Shown here in pieces: positions 45,701 to 57,000 of a stretch of 64,000 nt of DNA. The notes beneath the pieces are model-generated. The model had not been told where the DNA came from, ran no database searches, and saw only the letters and a list, made by a program, of their open reading frames with translations. The translations under genes and the position numbers were made by a program. Each line of letters opens with the position of its first letter. Positions within the stretch are counted from its first letter, which is position 1. Source of the DNA: Macrosoma leucophasiata (taxonomy: Eukaryota > Arthropoda > Insecta > Lepidoptera > Hedylidae); NCBI GenBank assembly GCA_036365455.1, contig JAWQUS010000007.1, positions 18,864,001 through 18,928,000 on the forward strand, written 5' to 3'.

Positions 45701-46185
45701 TATATAAGTATGTATGTAATTTGTATTGCATACCTTTGTATGATGAAGTTTGACAATTTCTGAAAATCCATTATTGGACGTTGGCACGACTTTTACGATT
45801 TCCGCCTGAATTGGGTCCTTCACCTAGTTTATTATAAACATTATGCCAAGATGAAACATGTTTTATAGGTTATCAATATTACATTATGTATTATAATTCT
45901 AAATAACACACTCACCGCACGACAGGACAAAAAGCATTGAATGTGGACGCTCCAATAACAGCATAGACAAATTAATATCTGAATTATAGCCACCACAGCG
46001 ACAGTAACGAACCCAGCCTCAAAGTTGTCCTCTATTCCATATACAACGATCCAGAAGTAAAATACGACTGGGTATATTACCAGGAAAGGTAGCACTGTCC
46101 CTTGTAATATAGTCGCTACAGGTTTAAAGAGCTGTGTGTATTGAACTAAGTCATCTAATGACGACTGCATTTTGTTAGAAACCAT
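36771..46185 (-). CDS. ATP13A1: P5A-type ATPase (ATP13A1 / CATP-8 / Spf1 orthologue), ten exons
   Basis: P-type ATPase of the endoplasmic reticulum; P5A enzymes extract mis-inserted transmembrane helices. Exons on the minus strand: 46185-45916, 45823-45734, 45650-45444, 45284-43338, 42818-42563, 42207-42011, 39388-39246, 38216-38084, 37543-37400, 36881-36771. All have GT-AG borders, phases agree throughout, total 1165 residues (human about 1200). Motifs: TGES at 313-316 (actuator), PPELP at 452-456 (the P5A membrane signature), phosphorylated Asp495 in [15 protein letters not shown] at 825-830, then [10 protein letters not shown] and a last exon with [18 protein letters not shown]. The ATG at 46185 is the first after an in-frame upstream TGA. 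Introns hold a mariner copy, a palindromic tRNA-like retroposon, LINE ends and SINEs. Divergent from PRIM2. Confidence 0.96.
37690..37862 (+). repeat. tRNA-derived SINE, family B (ATP13A1 intron 8)
   Basis: Starts with pol III promoter-like sequence: A box region TAGTCCAGCGGTGTGAG and B box region TGATTCGAAGGGATCC. It continues with GGACAAATATTTGTATGGCC, GTTTCGGGTCTGGGTGTTTG and CATCCACGACACAGGTTTAT. A second copy in the opposite orientation sits at 54500-54655. Confidence 0.7.
38262..38533 (-). repeat. SINE-like repeat family A in ATP13A1 intron 7
   Basis: Near full-length copy in reverse: GTGATGACTGCAGCC, AAATGCAGATGCGTTACCAC, then the 5' block complement GGTGGTGCCTACGCCCTCGA. Confidence 0.8.
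38640..39111. mobile_element. Non-autonomous DNA element with AAAGGAGATGTTGC ends (ATP13A1 intron 7)
   Basis: The segment begins AAAGGAGATGTTGC (from 38640) and ends GCAACATCTCCTTT (39098-39111), a perfect 14-bp inverted repeat enclosing about 470 bp without transposase. No clear TSD. The interior includes CATGGCGGCGATACAGCC. Confidence 0.6.
39425..39615 (+). repeat. Lepidopteran interspersed repeat (second copy of the 21632 type)
   Basis: CTACTAATATTATTAATGCG, a GTCT microsatellite, AACATAGGCTACTTAGTTAT and ACGCGGGCGAAGCCACGGGC in the same order as the copy at 21632. In ATP13A1 intron 6. Confidence 0.65.
40086..40418. mobile_element. Palindromic tRNA-like retroposon with perfect 12-bp TSD
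   Basis: The element is flanked by AAAAACATTCTT at 40074-40085 and 40419-40430. A full tRNA-like core lies on the minus strand (40121-40194) and the 3' half of a second core lies inverted on the plus strand (40300-40344). Arms 40089-40165 and 40300-40376 are reverse complements over 77 bp with one mismatch. The right side alone carries the full tail (CACAAGCATGTGTTAATGCG ... ATATAAAAC). It lies in ATP13A1 intron 6, 41 bp before the mariner copy. Confidence 0.88.
40121..40194 (-). repeat. tRNA-like core of retroposon, copy 6
   Basis: Full 74-nt core with perfect acceptor, D and T stems; one change in the anticodon stem (GCGGG for GCTGG). Confidence 0.75.
40460..41739 (+). mobile_element. Mariner (DD34D) element copy 3, full length, inactivated
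   Basis: A 1280-bp element with ends GGTTAGGGAAAG and CCCCAACC and flanking TA on both sides. Transposase begins at 40637 ([13 protein letters not shown]) and is open to a TGA at 41021-41023 created by a 3-nt gain after TERNLM. A second stop, TAG near 41078, replaces lysine. From 41126 the catalytic part is open again and ends at 41644. The HHDN motif has become RHDN. Antisense inside ATP13A1 intron 6. Confidence 0.95.
42958..43010. repeat. Perfect 20-bp inverted repeat, 13-nt spacer
   Basis: ACTCCGAAGGGGTTCCGACC at 42958-42977 and its exact reverse complement at 42991-43010, separated by GTATATGGTATAT. In ATP13A1 intron 4 beside the LINE fragment. Confidence 0.95.
43020..43290 (+). mobile_element. 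LINE 3' end in ATP13A1 intron 4
   Basis: The plus-strand frame encodes [18 protein letters not shown], a typical C-terminal end of lepidopteran RTE-like ORFs. It is followed by the usual 3' signature AAAGCCTTTGTCTAGAAGTG and TTTTTCGCCTGAAAAG. An inverted repeat at 43119-43159 interrupts the coding end. Confidence 0.65.
43119..43159. repeat. 18-bp inverted repeat, 5-nt spacer
   Basis: CTGCCCCACCGGCGGAAC at 43119-43136 pairs with GTTCCGCCGGTAGGGCAG at 43142-43159 with one mismatch; spacer CGTAT. Confidence 0.9.
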
Positions 46186-46496
46186 GTTAATACTGAGTAT
46201 GAACGACTTGTTCGTGACATATAATAACGTACCATTAGTTCATGGATAATTGGCACAACATAATTATTAAGATCTCAGTTAAAAAGTTATTGAGACTGGA
46301 ATGTAAAATTCGATTTACCGAATTTAAATACACACATGACACACTACGACACTACGGCCTACGACACGATTGCTGCTCATGTCACAATTGTCACACATAT
46401 GTCATTATGTCAATGTCAAGTGTTTTATGTTTTTAATTTGTTTTACGAATATGGATTCAAATTTTTTTTCAGACATTTATATTTTTAATTTCTTAT
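46186..46496. other. 5' flank of ATP13A1
   Basis: Presumed 5' untranslated and promoter region of ATP13A1. No TATA box was recognised. Confidence 0.4.
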
Positions 46497-46840
46497 GATA
46501 ATGAATATCCATATGGAAGATGACGATGATTGGATGGTTCCATATAGATTAGGGTTGCTGAGGATTCCTCATCCTCTTCCTCATAATGAGGAAGTTCCGC
46601 AATATTTTGAGTTCATCGACCGTTTCCGCATCCTCAAAAATTAAAATAAAGAAAATCCTCTTCCGCTACCGCTTCCTCAAAATTTAAGAGGAATTTATGA
46701 GGAATTTTGTTGCGCATGCGCGTCGTGTATCGATGGCAACGCACACGCCGCAACGCGGTGCCAGGCCGAACAGGCGAGCGAGACCTTCCCACCCGCCACC
46801 GGCGATGTTCCTTGATTGTTTGTTTTAATTTTATTGACAT
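46497..46840 (+). other. Acidic mini-frame and CCTCATCC-rich repeat-like segment
   Basis: 46501 starts an ATG frame MNIHMEDDDDWMVPY that resembles, in inverted form, 48690-48632 (MNMFMEDDDRDDEMVPYGSS on the minus strand). It is followed by a purine/pyrimidine-skewed stretch with the hairpin CTTCCTCATAATGAGGAAG. The two sites may be the inverted ends or duplicated start of an unidentified transposable element interrupted by the LINE at 47200. Confidence 0.35.
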
Positions 46841-47199
46841 ACATTATTTTGCTTATACGCGTACTCAACTTCAAAAATCTAAATATTGGGGGCTTTACAG
46901 AACTGTATCTTTACAATACCTATCTTCTCTTCCATCAAATGTACCAGCAAACGACTTTTTAGCAATGCTGTATTGGTATATGATGAGCTATAAAACCGGT
47001 TGTCCAAATATTTTTTTATAAAAATTTACCTCCCTGTTTAAAATAAATTTCGATTAATAGTATTCAATTCTTTTATTTTGATTAATAATATTCGACTTAA
47101 ATACCTAATTAACAAAGAAATAAAGACTGCATTCTTATTTTCATTTCAATTCCTAAATTAAATTGGGTCATTCATCATCTTTTTTTTGGTGTGCGTGTG

Positions 47200-48359
47200 T
47201 TTTTTTTGTATGTCTGTAGGTTGACAGACAAGCAGACGGGCCACCTGATGGAAAGTGGTCACCGTCGCCTATGAACATTTGCAACACTAGGGGAGTTGCC
47301 AACGCGCTGCCAGCCCTGAAGGACTCTTTTGACGCCATTTTTGAAGAACCCCATATTGTAGCACCTAGGGAATACCTCAGAGGGAAGTTCGTTCCACAAT
47401 TTACACGTTCTGGGCAAGAACGAACGTGAAAACCGCACCGTTGAGAACTGCCAGGTGTCCAGTCGGTGTGGGTGGAACTTCTCTCTTCGGCGGGTAGTAC
47501 GGTGTAGGAAAATAGATGGTGGCACCATGTCAAACAGTTCAGCAGAGCACTCACCATTGTAGAGACGGTACAACACGCACATACTCCCAATGTCTCTGCG
47601 TAGGCTCAGATGTTCGAGCCTGTCAGTAAGTCCTGAATCGTTAACAATACGAACGGCGCGTTTTTTGTTGGGAGTCAAGTGGACCAAGCTAGTATTTGGG
47701 GGCTCCCGCCCACAAATGAGTATGAGTAGTAGTAGCTGCCCCGAAGTGAAAGCTTTTTGGATGCCAACTTGGTCTTACACTCAATGTGACTCCCGAATTG
47801 CACTTTGTTCGATATGTCAACGCCCTGGGCGTTGACATACAGATACAGATACTCTTACCAACGGCGATCGGAATGCCCTGGAACTGTGGTGCTACAATGC
47901 ATGGCGTTTTTTTAGCGGTGAACGTGCAGACTTGTGTCTTCGAGGGGTTGAACTGCATTAAATTAAGTCGACCCCAATCCGAGACCCGCTCCAGAGAGTG
48001 CTCGATTTCAGACACAAGTCTAGTCCTTCTTTCCTCGATAAGTGTCCGAAAGGCATTTGCACGGCTAGTGTAGTGTGCATATCCCGTACTATCATCGGCA
48101 TAGCAATGAAAATTGGAGTTTTGCTCCAACATTTCATTGATGTGCAGAAGAAAAAGCGTGGGAGATAGCACAGAGCCTTGCGGCACACCAGCGTTGATAG
48201 GAAGTCTGTCTGAGCGCTGACAGTCAACTCAGACTTGTATATAATGCTCAGACAGAAAGCTGGCTGTCCAGTTGCATAGCCTCTCGGGAAGACTGTAGGA
48301 TGGAAGTTTCGCGAGAAGTGCCCTGTGCCAGAACCGGTCAAAGGCCTTAGCAATGTCCT
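47200..48359 (-). mobile_element. Truncated copy of the Jockey/CR1-type LINE
   Basis: Same family as 23095-25690. Minus-strand pieces include PQGSVLSPTLFLLHINE and CYADDS (47689-48186), and RLEHLSLRRDIGSMCVLYRL and LWNELPSEVFPRCY (47259-47687). It is truncated at about 48359 and carries an internal deletion near 47725 that removes the HLEYCS region. Frames are broken. It separates the divergent genes ATP13A1 and PRIM2. Confidence 0.88.
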
Positions 48360-48466
48360 TGTGTATATATGTCACGGAACTCGTCCTTAACTGCTGGACC
48401 AATTTTGTTGATTCTTTATCGTATGTGTTTTAAGAATGGTTTATATTTTAGATTCATAGTAAAAAT

Positions 48467-48519
48467 AATTAAAAGAGCATTTTGTAGTGGACCAACCACT
48501 ACAAAATGCTCTTTTAATT
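48467..48519. repeat. Perfect 24-bp inverted repeat, 5-nt spacer
   Basis: Left arm 48467-48490 (AATTAAAAGAGCATTTTGTA plus GTGG) and right arm 48496-48519 are exact reverse complements; spacer ACCAA. It is followed by a short TA microsatellite. Confidence 0.95.
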
Positions 48520-49451
48520 CTTTTTTTGTATATATATATATATATACTTAGTTAAGTAGATAGAGACAGGTGTTTTTTCGTGGTCCTCCGAGACTTCATA
48601 AGAAGGTCCTACTCCCCATTAGTTCACTGAACTTCCATATGGAACCATCTCATCATCGCGATCGTCATCCTCCATAAACATATTCATTCACTATGTTAGA
48701 GATTTATGAAATGAGCAGTTTTAAGTAATTATAATATTACTTGATCAATAGCGTTATAGTCTATAGCTGTCTCTTTGCCAAACGAAAAAAAAAATTAAAA
48801 CATTTTGTCATCTTAAATAAAAATCACAGTCATGTCCCAGGAAAATTGTAACTTTATGGTCACCCTACTTAGAAAGAGATGGCCTGCCCCCAGAGAGAGA
48901 GATAGCTATATTTTATTTAGGTTTGCTTCAAATAGGTATGGCTAGTGTGGTCTCCATTTTTACCTACAAGCTTCTTGGTCATCACGGATTGATAGAAAGC
49001 TAGGTAATTCCTTAACCTCCTTCGTAGCAGTAGTGGCAGTGATACATGTTAAAGAAATAGGTGTGCATTTGATGTGTCGCTGCAAACGAGCGTCGAGCGA
49101 CAAAGCCCAACAGTTTCAGGTTGTCGCTACATATCACGTGAACAAAGTCGTTGCAAACGAGCGGGTGCCTGAGGCCGTACATTTAGATACTGTTTAATCT
49201 ATGGCATCCTATGTTCTATGTCCATTTTGGTTATTGGTCTGTGCATGTCAGTCAAAAGTCAAACCAGGTCAAACCAAATGTCAATTTGCCAAATAGGCGC
49301 GCGAATGTAGCGAAATGAAAAAATAATAAGTTGATTTCATTAAAATTCTCGTGTTGTTTGCATACTTACATACATAACATATTTTATCAATACATTCAAT
49401 TACATTCACGCTTAGTAAGTAAAAGATCCACTAATCTGTTATCATATCAAA
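48520..49451. other. Upstream region of PRIM2
   Basis: Contains a TA repeat (48530-48547), the inverted counterpart of the 46501 segment at 48632-48690, and otherwise no recognised feature. The PRIM2 promoter must lie in its right part. Confidence 0.5.
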
Positions 49452-51010
49452 ATGGATTTTAAAATAAAAAGAAAGTCCACGAAAACTATCGTCACAGGTA
49501 CGCTTGATACATATGCACATGATCTTCAAATGTACAAAATTCCTCCCATTGAAAATATATCTTTACACGAATTTGAATCGTTAGCATTGGAAAGACTCAC
49601 ATTGTTGAGGAGCTTGAATTCGGCGACCACACTGAAAGGTTTACGTATGTTTTCTGAAGAATGGACTGAATACATACTTACCGAGTTGAGAACTCAGGGT
49701 TTAAAATACTATGCCAAATTATGTGAAAAATCGGGATGTGGGACTCAAGAGATCGACGTACAAGCAAGACGAAAAGACCACATTGCTCATTTTATTTTAA
49801 GGTTAGCTTACTGCAGAACTGAAGAGCTTCGCAGGTGGTTCATAATGAGAGAACTGGAACTTTTCAAAATGAGATTTATGACTATGAGAAGTGATGCGGT
49901 GGATACTTTTTTCAAACTTAACAATCTGAACTACACAAATATCTCTGACAGTGAGAAAGACGAGGTGATTAATTACTTGCGAGAGTCAACACCGTACCAG
50001 AATGTTGACACATTCAAATTTTACAAAGTAAAATTCTATGAAGTATTCGATCTGGTGAAGGCAAGGAAAGTCTATTTGCGTGATGGTTATGCATATATAC
50101 CACATAAAGACTTCATATCTGTACTGGCAGCACAATATAGGTTACATTTGAAACAAAGCTTGGCAGTAGCATGTCATCATCTTGGTGAAATAGAACAAGA
50201 TGAAAGACTAGTCTGCTTGCTAAAAGGTCTACATCAGTCTTACTCTGGCAATGATTATAGTGACTCAAAAGTGGCTATTCCCATTGAAAGTCTTGACTCA
50301 CTCTCCGTCAAATCATTCCCAATGTGTATGAGACAACTACATGCACAATTAAGACTAGCTCATCATTTAAAACACGGTGGGAGACTACAATATGGTTTAT
50401 TTTTAAAGGGTGTAGGTGTTACTCTTGAAGATTCATTGAGATTTTGGAGAGAGGAGTTCACAAAAATTATGGATGTAGATAAATTTGAAAAGCAATATGC
50501 TTACAACATCAGATACAATTACGGCAAGGAGGGCAGCAAGAAAAATTATTATCCGTTTAACTGTTTGAAAATCATAAATAATAATGTTGGCCCTGGTGAC
50601 TGTCATGGATGTCCATTTAGACATTGTGATCAAAGTAACTTGAAGAACATTCTGAAAGGCTATGGATTAGATGTTCAGGGTAATCTTCTCACAATTTTTC
50701 AATTACTTCATTGATTCATTTCCTTAAGGGTGTATTATTTACCATATCCATTTTTCTTGCAGCTGTTGGAGATATTGTAGACACATCCAAGAAAGGACAT
50801 TACCAAATAGCTTGTAGTAAATATTTCGATGCTGTTCATAACACAAGTCTAGGGTTAGGCATTAATCATCCCAACCAATTTTTTGAAGAAGGTCAGAAAC
50901 TGGTCAGAGGTGATATCAAGATTGAACCAAAAAAGGAACATGACAACATTAAAAAGGAACTGACAAATGATTTAGAGGAAATGGATTTCGATGATATAAT
51001 GGAAAAATAA
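49452..51010 (+). CDS. PRIM2: DNA primase large subunit, two exons
   Basis: Regulatory subunit of the polymerase alpha-primase complex, which with the small subunit makes RNA primers at replication origins and Okazaki fragments. Exons 49452-50679 and 50763-51010 join with intron phase 1 (donor GTAATC, acceptor TTGCAG) to give 491 residues (human 509). The C-terminal Fe-S domain is complete: Cys292 (SFPMCMRQLH), Cys371 (PFNCLKI), Cys387 (CHGCPFRH) and Cys427 (HYQIACSKYF) are the four family ligands. LKHGGRLQYGLFLKG and NIRYNYGKEG are family landmarks. The C-terminal tail is acidic. The start ATG is preceded by AAA. It converges on GLG1. Confidence 0.97.
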
Positions 51011-51022
51011 TACACTTGTTTC

Positions 51023-51028
51023 ATTAAA
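51023..51028 (+). terminator. Poly(A) signal candidate of PRIM2
   Basis: ATTAAA 12 bp after the stop; a run of A follows. The mRNA end probably overlaps the 3' UTR of GLG1. Confidence 0.5.
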
Positions 51029-51043
51029 AGTAAAAAAAAAAAG

Positions 51044-51049
51044 TTTAAT
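51044..51049 (-). terminator. Poly(A) signal candidate of GLG1
   Basis: ATTAAA on the minus strand (TTTAAT on plus), 17 bp past the GLG1 stop codon and inside the 56-bp gap to PRIM2. Confidence 0.5.
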
Positions 51050-51066
51050 CATAGTAAAACGAATGC

Positions 51067-54000
51067 CTATTTTCTTTTTATATACATAGCTCTCTTAGTC
51101 ATGCGTCCACAATATAAACCAAATATGAAAATTAAACCTATAACAGACATGAATACAACTAAAAAATATTTCTTTGATGGTGAGGAAGATATCTCATTAT
51201 ACATATCCCCTAAGTTTTCTATCACATTTACCTGCAAAATAAAGTATTGTTAAAAATAATCTTAATCAATAGAACATATTTTTATATTAGATTAAAAACT
51301 TACCGCTGCTACGTATCTATACATTTCCAGCCTACTGGATAGTTCTTTCTCACATTGAGGTTCTAACTTTCTATTACTGTCATTGAGAATTATTTTTAAA
51401 CATTTCAGACCTGTAACAGTGACATATAAGGTAAATACACAAAATTATAATATTTTAAGTATAGAAAATTATAAGTAAACTTACGTCTCCCAGCCCCCTG
51501 TTCTAAATCTTTGCAATATTTGAGCAAGTCAAGTGCACATGCTCGCTCTAGTAAAGGGTCAGCCCCTATGTCAACTTCAGTTTCCTCAATTATCTGTACC
51601 ACTTCCCGAGCACACTCTGCTGAAACAATTTTGTGACTCAAAAGTGCATTTTTGAGACATTCTTCTACCTGAAAAATTTAAGAATAATGTTGTGGTTTCT
51701 ATTAAATACCATGCTAAAAAATGACGTGACGTACAACCATTGTATTCCTTCTATATTAAAGGGGTAGAAAGGGGAGATGGATGCATTGATGCATCCATAT
51801 AAGCACTAACCATATTCTCCCGACGCTCGAATATGGGTTCTTCAAAACTGGCGTCAAGACTTCTGAGCGCGTTGCCATCTCCCCTGGTGTTACAAATGTT
51901 CATAGGCGACGGTTACCACTTTCCAATAGGTGGCCCATCTGCTTTTCTGTCAAGGCAGGCAGTTGCTTAGCAGTGAAGTAGACCATAAGGCTGTCCTATC
52001 TATCTATCTAAGCTAATCCTCTATATATTTTATGTCCAATAAAACAAGAGTAATGTTTAAGTCATTTACTACTCAAACCAGGGATCGAATCTAAGATGTC
52101 AGGGGCATAGCGAAAGTGGTCTGCCACGGGAGAGATGAAGGATGTTTCTTCTCTGACCATGTTTATGCTATGTTTGAGGGCCTAGTCACAGTAGTGATTC
52201 GAGCGCGCTGCGAGGTTTGCAAATTCGCAGCGATCACTCCCGCGAACACCATCTTGGACTCGCTCACTTCTTCAATCGGATAGAACACGTAGCGACATCG
52301 CTGCGCGCCCCTCTTTCTTTTATATCTCTAGGAAATCGCTAGTATGAAAAGGCCCTTATGCAAATATTAGTATGCCATTACCTGTCCATCAGAATTTGTA
52401 ATAGAGTCATTTGGCACTGCACAAATAGTTTGTATTTCAGCCTTACATAATTTACCAAGTAAAGGATCAAGACGATAATTCAAAGCTTGCTCTTTCAATA
52501 CATTAGCCAACTCGTTTTCGCACGACGTAGTCAACTTCGATTCTCTGAACTTCTCTTTGAGGCAATACAATACCTTGCCTTGGAGTTCAAAGTTTTCGGG
52601 TTCGATTGCTAAAAATAAATAATATTAGGTAAGTGATTAACAGTAAGTGACCCTTAATTGTTTTATCAATAAGGTTCACGATCACTTTCAAAGAAGGACC
52701 ATTTTCAGTAGGTAATTCCAATATTCGATATACCTATGTCACACCGCGGACACTCCGCCAAAATTTCATACAAACGCTTAATTTGGTTTCTATCCATCAG
52801 TGACGTGTATTTACACACGCACCTGTGTGCGTAGCACGTACAAAATACCAACCGTCGCCCATAAGAGAGGAAGGGGTTGTGTATGTGTGCAAATCGGGCG
52901 GGACGTCGAAGTGTCCATTCTATACGTAGTATTATTACATATTCTCTGCCTATGTGTACCAAAACCCTTACTGTTCGAAATGTAACTACACGCCTCTTCC
53001 TCAACGCAGTGCCGAGTTAAATATTTTAAATGAGCATACCTTTTCTGCTCATCTAACATCAAAATATACAATCCAGTGTGCCTCCTATATCCAAGTTTTC
53101 TCCTTCATTAGATGATGAGCAAAAAAAGTAAATACTTCACATTATTTTACATCATATACCTATGTATGTGTGTGCTCCCCTATATGATCAAATTCTGTCT
53201 CTACGACGTGATACCCTAATCAATTGCTTAATTTGCTTATAGGCAAGACCCCAGTATCGCAAGTTGGTCTGCTACTACTAGACTGCTGAGGTACTTCTAA
53301 ACATCCGTCGAATCGAAATACGACTCGCACGACAGAACCACAGTACAAATATGAACAGTATGGAAACTACGTTTGAAACGGCACATTCACACAGAAATGC
53401 GCATGTTTTTGTGAGTGAAAGTTTTGTACGTAATCTCCGAAAAGTCTATTATATCGGTTGCCTAACTATCATAGTTGGTAATAGATGGCGCTGCTGCTAC
53501 CATAAAGCAATGCAATAGATGAGAAGGAAAGATTTGACAAATCGGGCAGGACTTCAGTAGCTCAATTGGAAGAGCGGCTGGACTAGATTCCCAGTAGGTC
53601 GCGAGTTCGAGTCTCGCCTGAAGTAAAATTTTTCTTTCCATTTTTCTTTAAAAATAAAAAAGTTATTCCTCTTCAAGTTTATTGAAAAAAACTAGTGTGC
53701 TGAACTGGAAAGACAGTGTTTTCAAAATCCCAGTTGAGGTTGAATAGAAATAACAATTCTTTTTATTATTTATCATATTTTTCGGCGGCGTCGGGACGTG
53801 ACGACCGCGCCGCCCACTAACGGAAGAATTTTATTCTACTGGCACAGAAATCTTCCACTAGTGCAGTCAGTCAACCGAACTATAGCGGTTAAACCATTCC
53901 AAAAGGGCGGTAAAAAAATAACAACGCGGGGTGGGCAGCAGAGTATCGCAATAAAACTACTGCCATTGCGATCGCCAACCCGCCTGCCAAGCGTGGCGAT

Positions 54001-57000
54001 TATGGCATATTCTCTCCTAATGCCGCACAACACTGTTATGTGCATCTTTGTGGAAGGCTTTGTCCAGCAGTGGATGTCTTTCGGCTGGAGTGATGATAAT
54101 GATGACACATTAGCGATCTCCTTACGCATACTGAGTAAATTCCTGTGTGCGTCGCAGCTGACACACACTTTTTTAGATGAAAAAAATACATGCTTACCTA
54201 TAATATCAGCACAGAATTTTTTCACGTCTGTCTTACAAGCATCTTGTAATTTATTGTTGAAACGATAATCCATATTCTGCTCAATCATTCTGTTTACTAC
54301 AACTAGATTACAATTACTGTCGAATTTTGGTTCCTGTCTATGAGCCTAAAAATAAGGAATATCATCTAAAATCTTTGTATTATATTTTTATGTCATGAAG
54401 TGGCACAGATCACATTGATAGTAAGTCATACTGCAGCCTTGTAAACATCTACATAAAAAACCAGAGATTTCAATATAAATAACAAATAAATAAAATTCGC
54501 TTACACTCACAGCTCTACATTAGGTATTACATAAACCTGTGTCGTGGATGCTGTTGTAGCATACAACACACACACAAACACACAGACCCGAAACAAATAT
54601 ATGTAGTCCATACAAATATTTGTTCCAGTGCAGGGATCGAACAATTTTATTGTGCTAAAGCTAATATGCATTGCCATTCCTGAGGTCTAAGTTATTATAC
54701 CTCTGTATCACAAAATTACAGGGCCATACATTTCCATCTAACCAGGACTCAATAGTCTTGGACACTACTATATTATAGTGGCAAACAGATAAGGTAGTGG
54801 TTGTGCCTATGCCTGTGAGCTTCGTCACTGGAGCTGGAGCTCTACCAATAGTAAAATGTATTATAACCTCTCAAACAAAAAGCGTATGGACTCTATTTCA
54901 TTCAGACACAGAACACCAAAACAAACACTAACCCTGTGTGGCACCAAGATATTTGTTAAATTTAAAGTTTATTTATTTATTTACCAAAACTACATCTATT
55001 TTTAATGTAACATTTCATCATTCTCTAACTTAAAGAAATCTATTAAAGTTAGAGAAGGACTTGGTGCAACCCACGTTAAGTGTGAGATTCACAGCACGGC
55101 ATGAGTCTCTCCCCTTTTTGGGGGGAGGCCTGGAGCTTACTCCACCATGCTGCTCCAATACAGATTAGTGGAGATACGGGTGAGTGGCCAACCCACTGTC
55201 GGATATTTTCAAACCGCCCATAAGGCCTCCGACAAGGTTTATAGTGCAACTGCTATTTATCGATAGCAACGGCGACCGACGGCTTAACGTGCCCTCCGAA
55301 GCACGGAAACGAGCATTTTAATTTGCCACTAGCGGTCACCCATCACACTCCCGACCGCGCCCGTAATTCTTAACCGAGTAGATCGCTTGTGATCTACACC
55401 AGCCGCGGGGCCATGCGCGCTTCAAATGACTGTACAAAATTTAACATTTTCGCTGGTTTTTGCGAGCTACGCGGAATTTGTTGAAGGTGTGACCAGTGGT
55501 GCCATAATACTATTGTAACAAAAAAGGCTCTATATTAAGACTTACCTTCAAACACTCCAAAATTGTGGTTGGTTCAGTATTGTGACAAAATAAATCAATC
55601 ATATTATTACAGCTTGTCACTAAATGGTAATCAATAGCATTATCTGAAAATTCTTGTTTTCTTACAACAAAGATGGCTTTTCTACAATTATCACTCAATT
55701 TCCCCTTTGCTGTTTGCAGACACTCTAAAGCTGCGGATTCACCATGAGGGACAATGGCACAATATTCTTGCAAATCTTTCTTACAAGCATCTTTAAGGTC
55801 TGGGTCAAGATCTATATTTTCTTTTTGTTGGAATAATTGACTCCTTAATTGTTGACGACAATCTTTAAATATTGTGTGTTTCCTTTTTGTTATAGTATCA
55901 TTGCGCACTATTTCACTCAAACAAGTCACAACTTGACTCTTTGTTTGAGCTTTTGGACAAAATCTTACTACATAAGACTTACAAGCATTTTTAAACTTTC
56001 TGGTAAACCTATAATTCTTTAAGGAAATTAGCTGTTCATGGTCTATTGCTGCTCTGCATTTTATATTTGACTTTATATCTGGCTCATTTTTATGGGCTAT
56101 CAAACATTCTAAAACATCATCATCATCTTTCTTACTTTTAAGTTCTGAAGAACATAGTCTTTCTATGGGAATCCTACAATTAATGTTTACAATAGCATTG
56201 AGTTCTATGTGACCACTTTGTGTTTCAGTGAAATTGGTGACAACCTCTTTGCATTTTGGATCAAGTTCTTTAATTTTATTCTGTAAACAGGATATTTCTT
56301 CACCTTTGCCTGTGTTCTCGAAACACAAGTTTGCTAAGTCATCCATGCATACATCTTCAATTTCAGGTAGCATATCTACACTAACAGCTCTCTGCCTCAT
56401 CACTCTTCTAACTTGTTGTTCACAAGCTGGTTTCAGAATGCCTCTTAATTCTGAATTATATGCATAATTATATAAGCATGGTAATACAAGAGGATCTTTT
56501 TCTGATTGTTGTTGATTAATATCAGCCCATTGAAGTTTTGCTTTGCACTGTGTAACTGCATCATATTTGCAGGCCTTATACAACTGAGGATCAAGCTTAA
56601 AATCTCTGGAAATAAAGTACTGAATCTGCAGTAAAGCTGTCTCACAATCACTTGTCATGAGAACTGTTCCAAGTTTCTCCATAAGACAAGACATAACACG
56701 ACCATTACCACCATTCACCTCCCTACAGGCTCGATCAACAACTGGTTTGCAAGCTTTGCGTAAAATAGGATCAACTCTCCAATCTTCCCCTGGGTCAGCT
56801 TCTTGTACAAGAATTTCTAATGATTTTTGACATGCCAAACTTATTCTTTTTTCCTTCCTCTTTCTTGGTCTTGCATGTTCCATCAGACAATGTATTGTTT
56901 TCCCACCAGCTTCAATACCTCTGCAAAGTACTGAAATATCATTAGCACAATTTTGCATTAATTCAGGTGACAATCTATAATCATCCATGAGCATTTTTCT

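Noticed and set aside
53551..53624. Functional tRNA gene
   Set aside because: The cloverleaf is good, but the anticodon loop is 9 nt instead of 7, the same core recurs at least nine times in repeat units, and flanks are shared among copies. It is a tRNA-derived repeat, not a decoding tRNA.
53836..54288. Larger protein-coding exon overlapping GLG1 exon 3
   Set aside because: Beyond the donor at 54197 the frame reads through an intron containing an antisense LINE 3' end.
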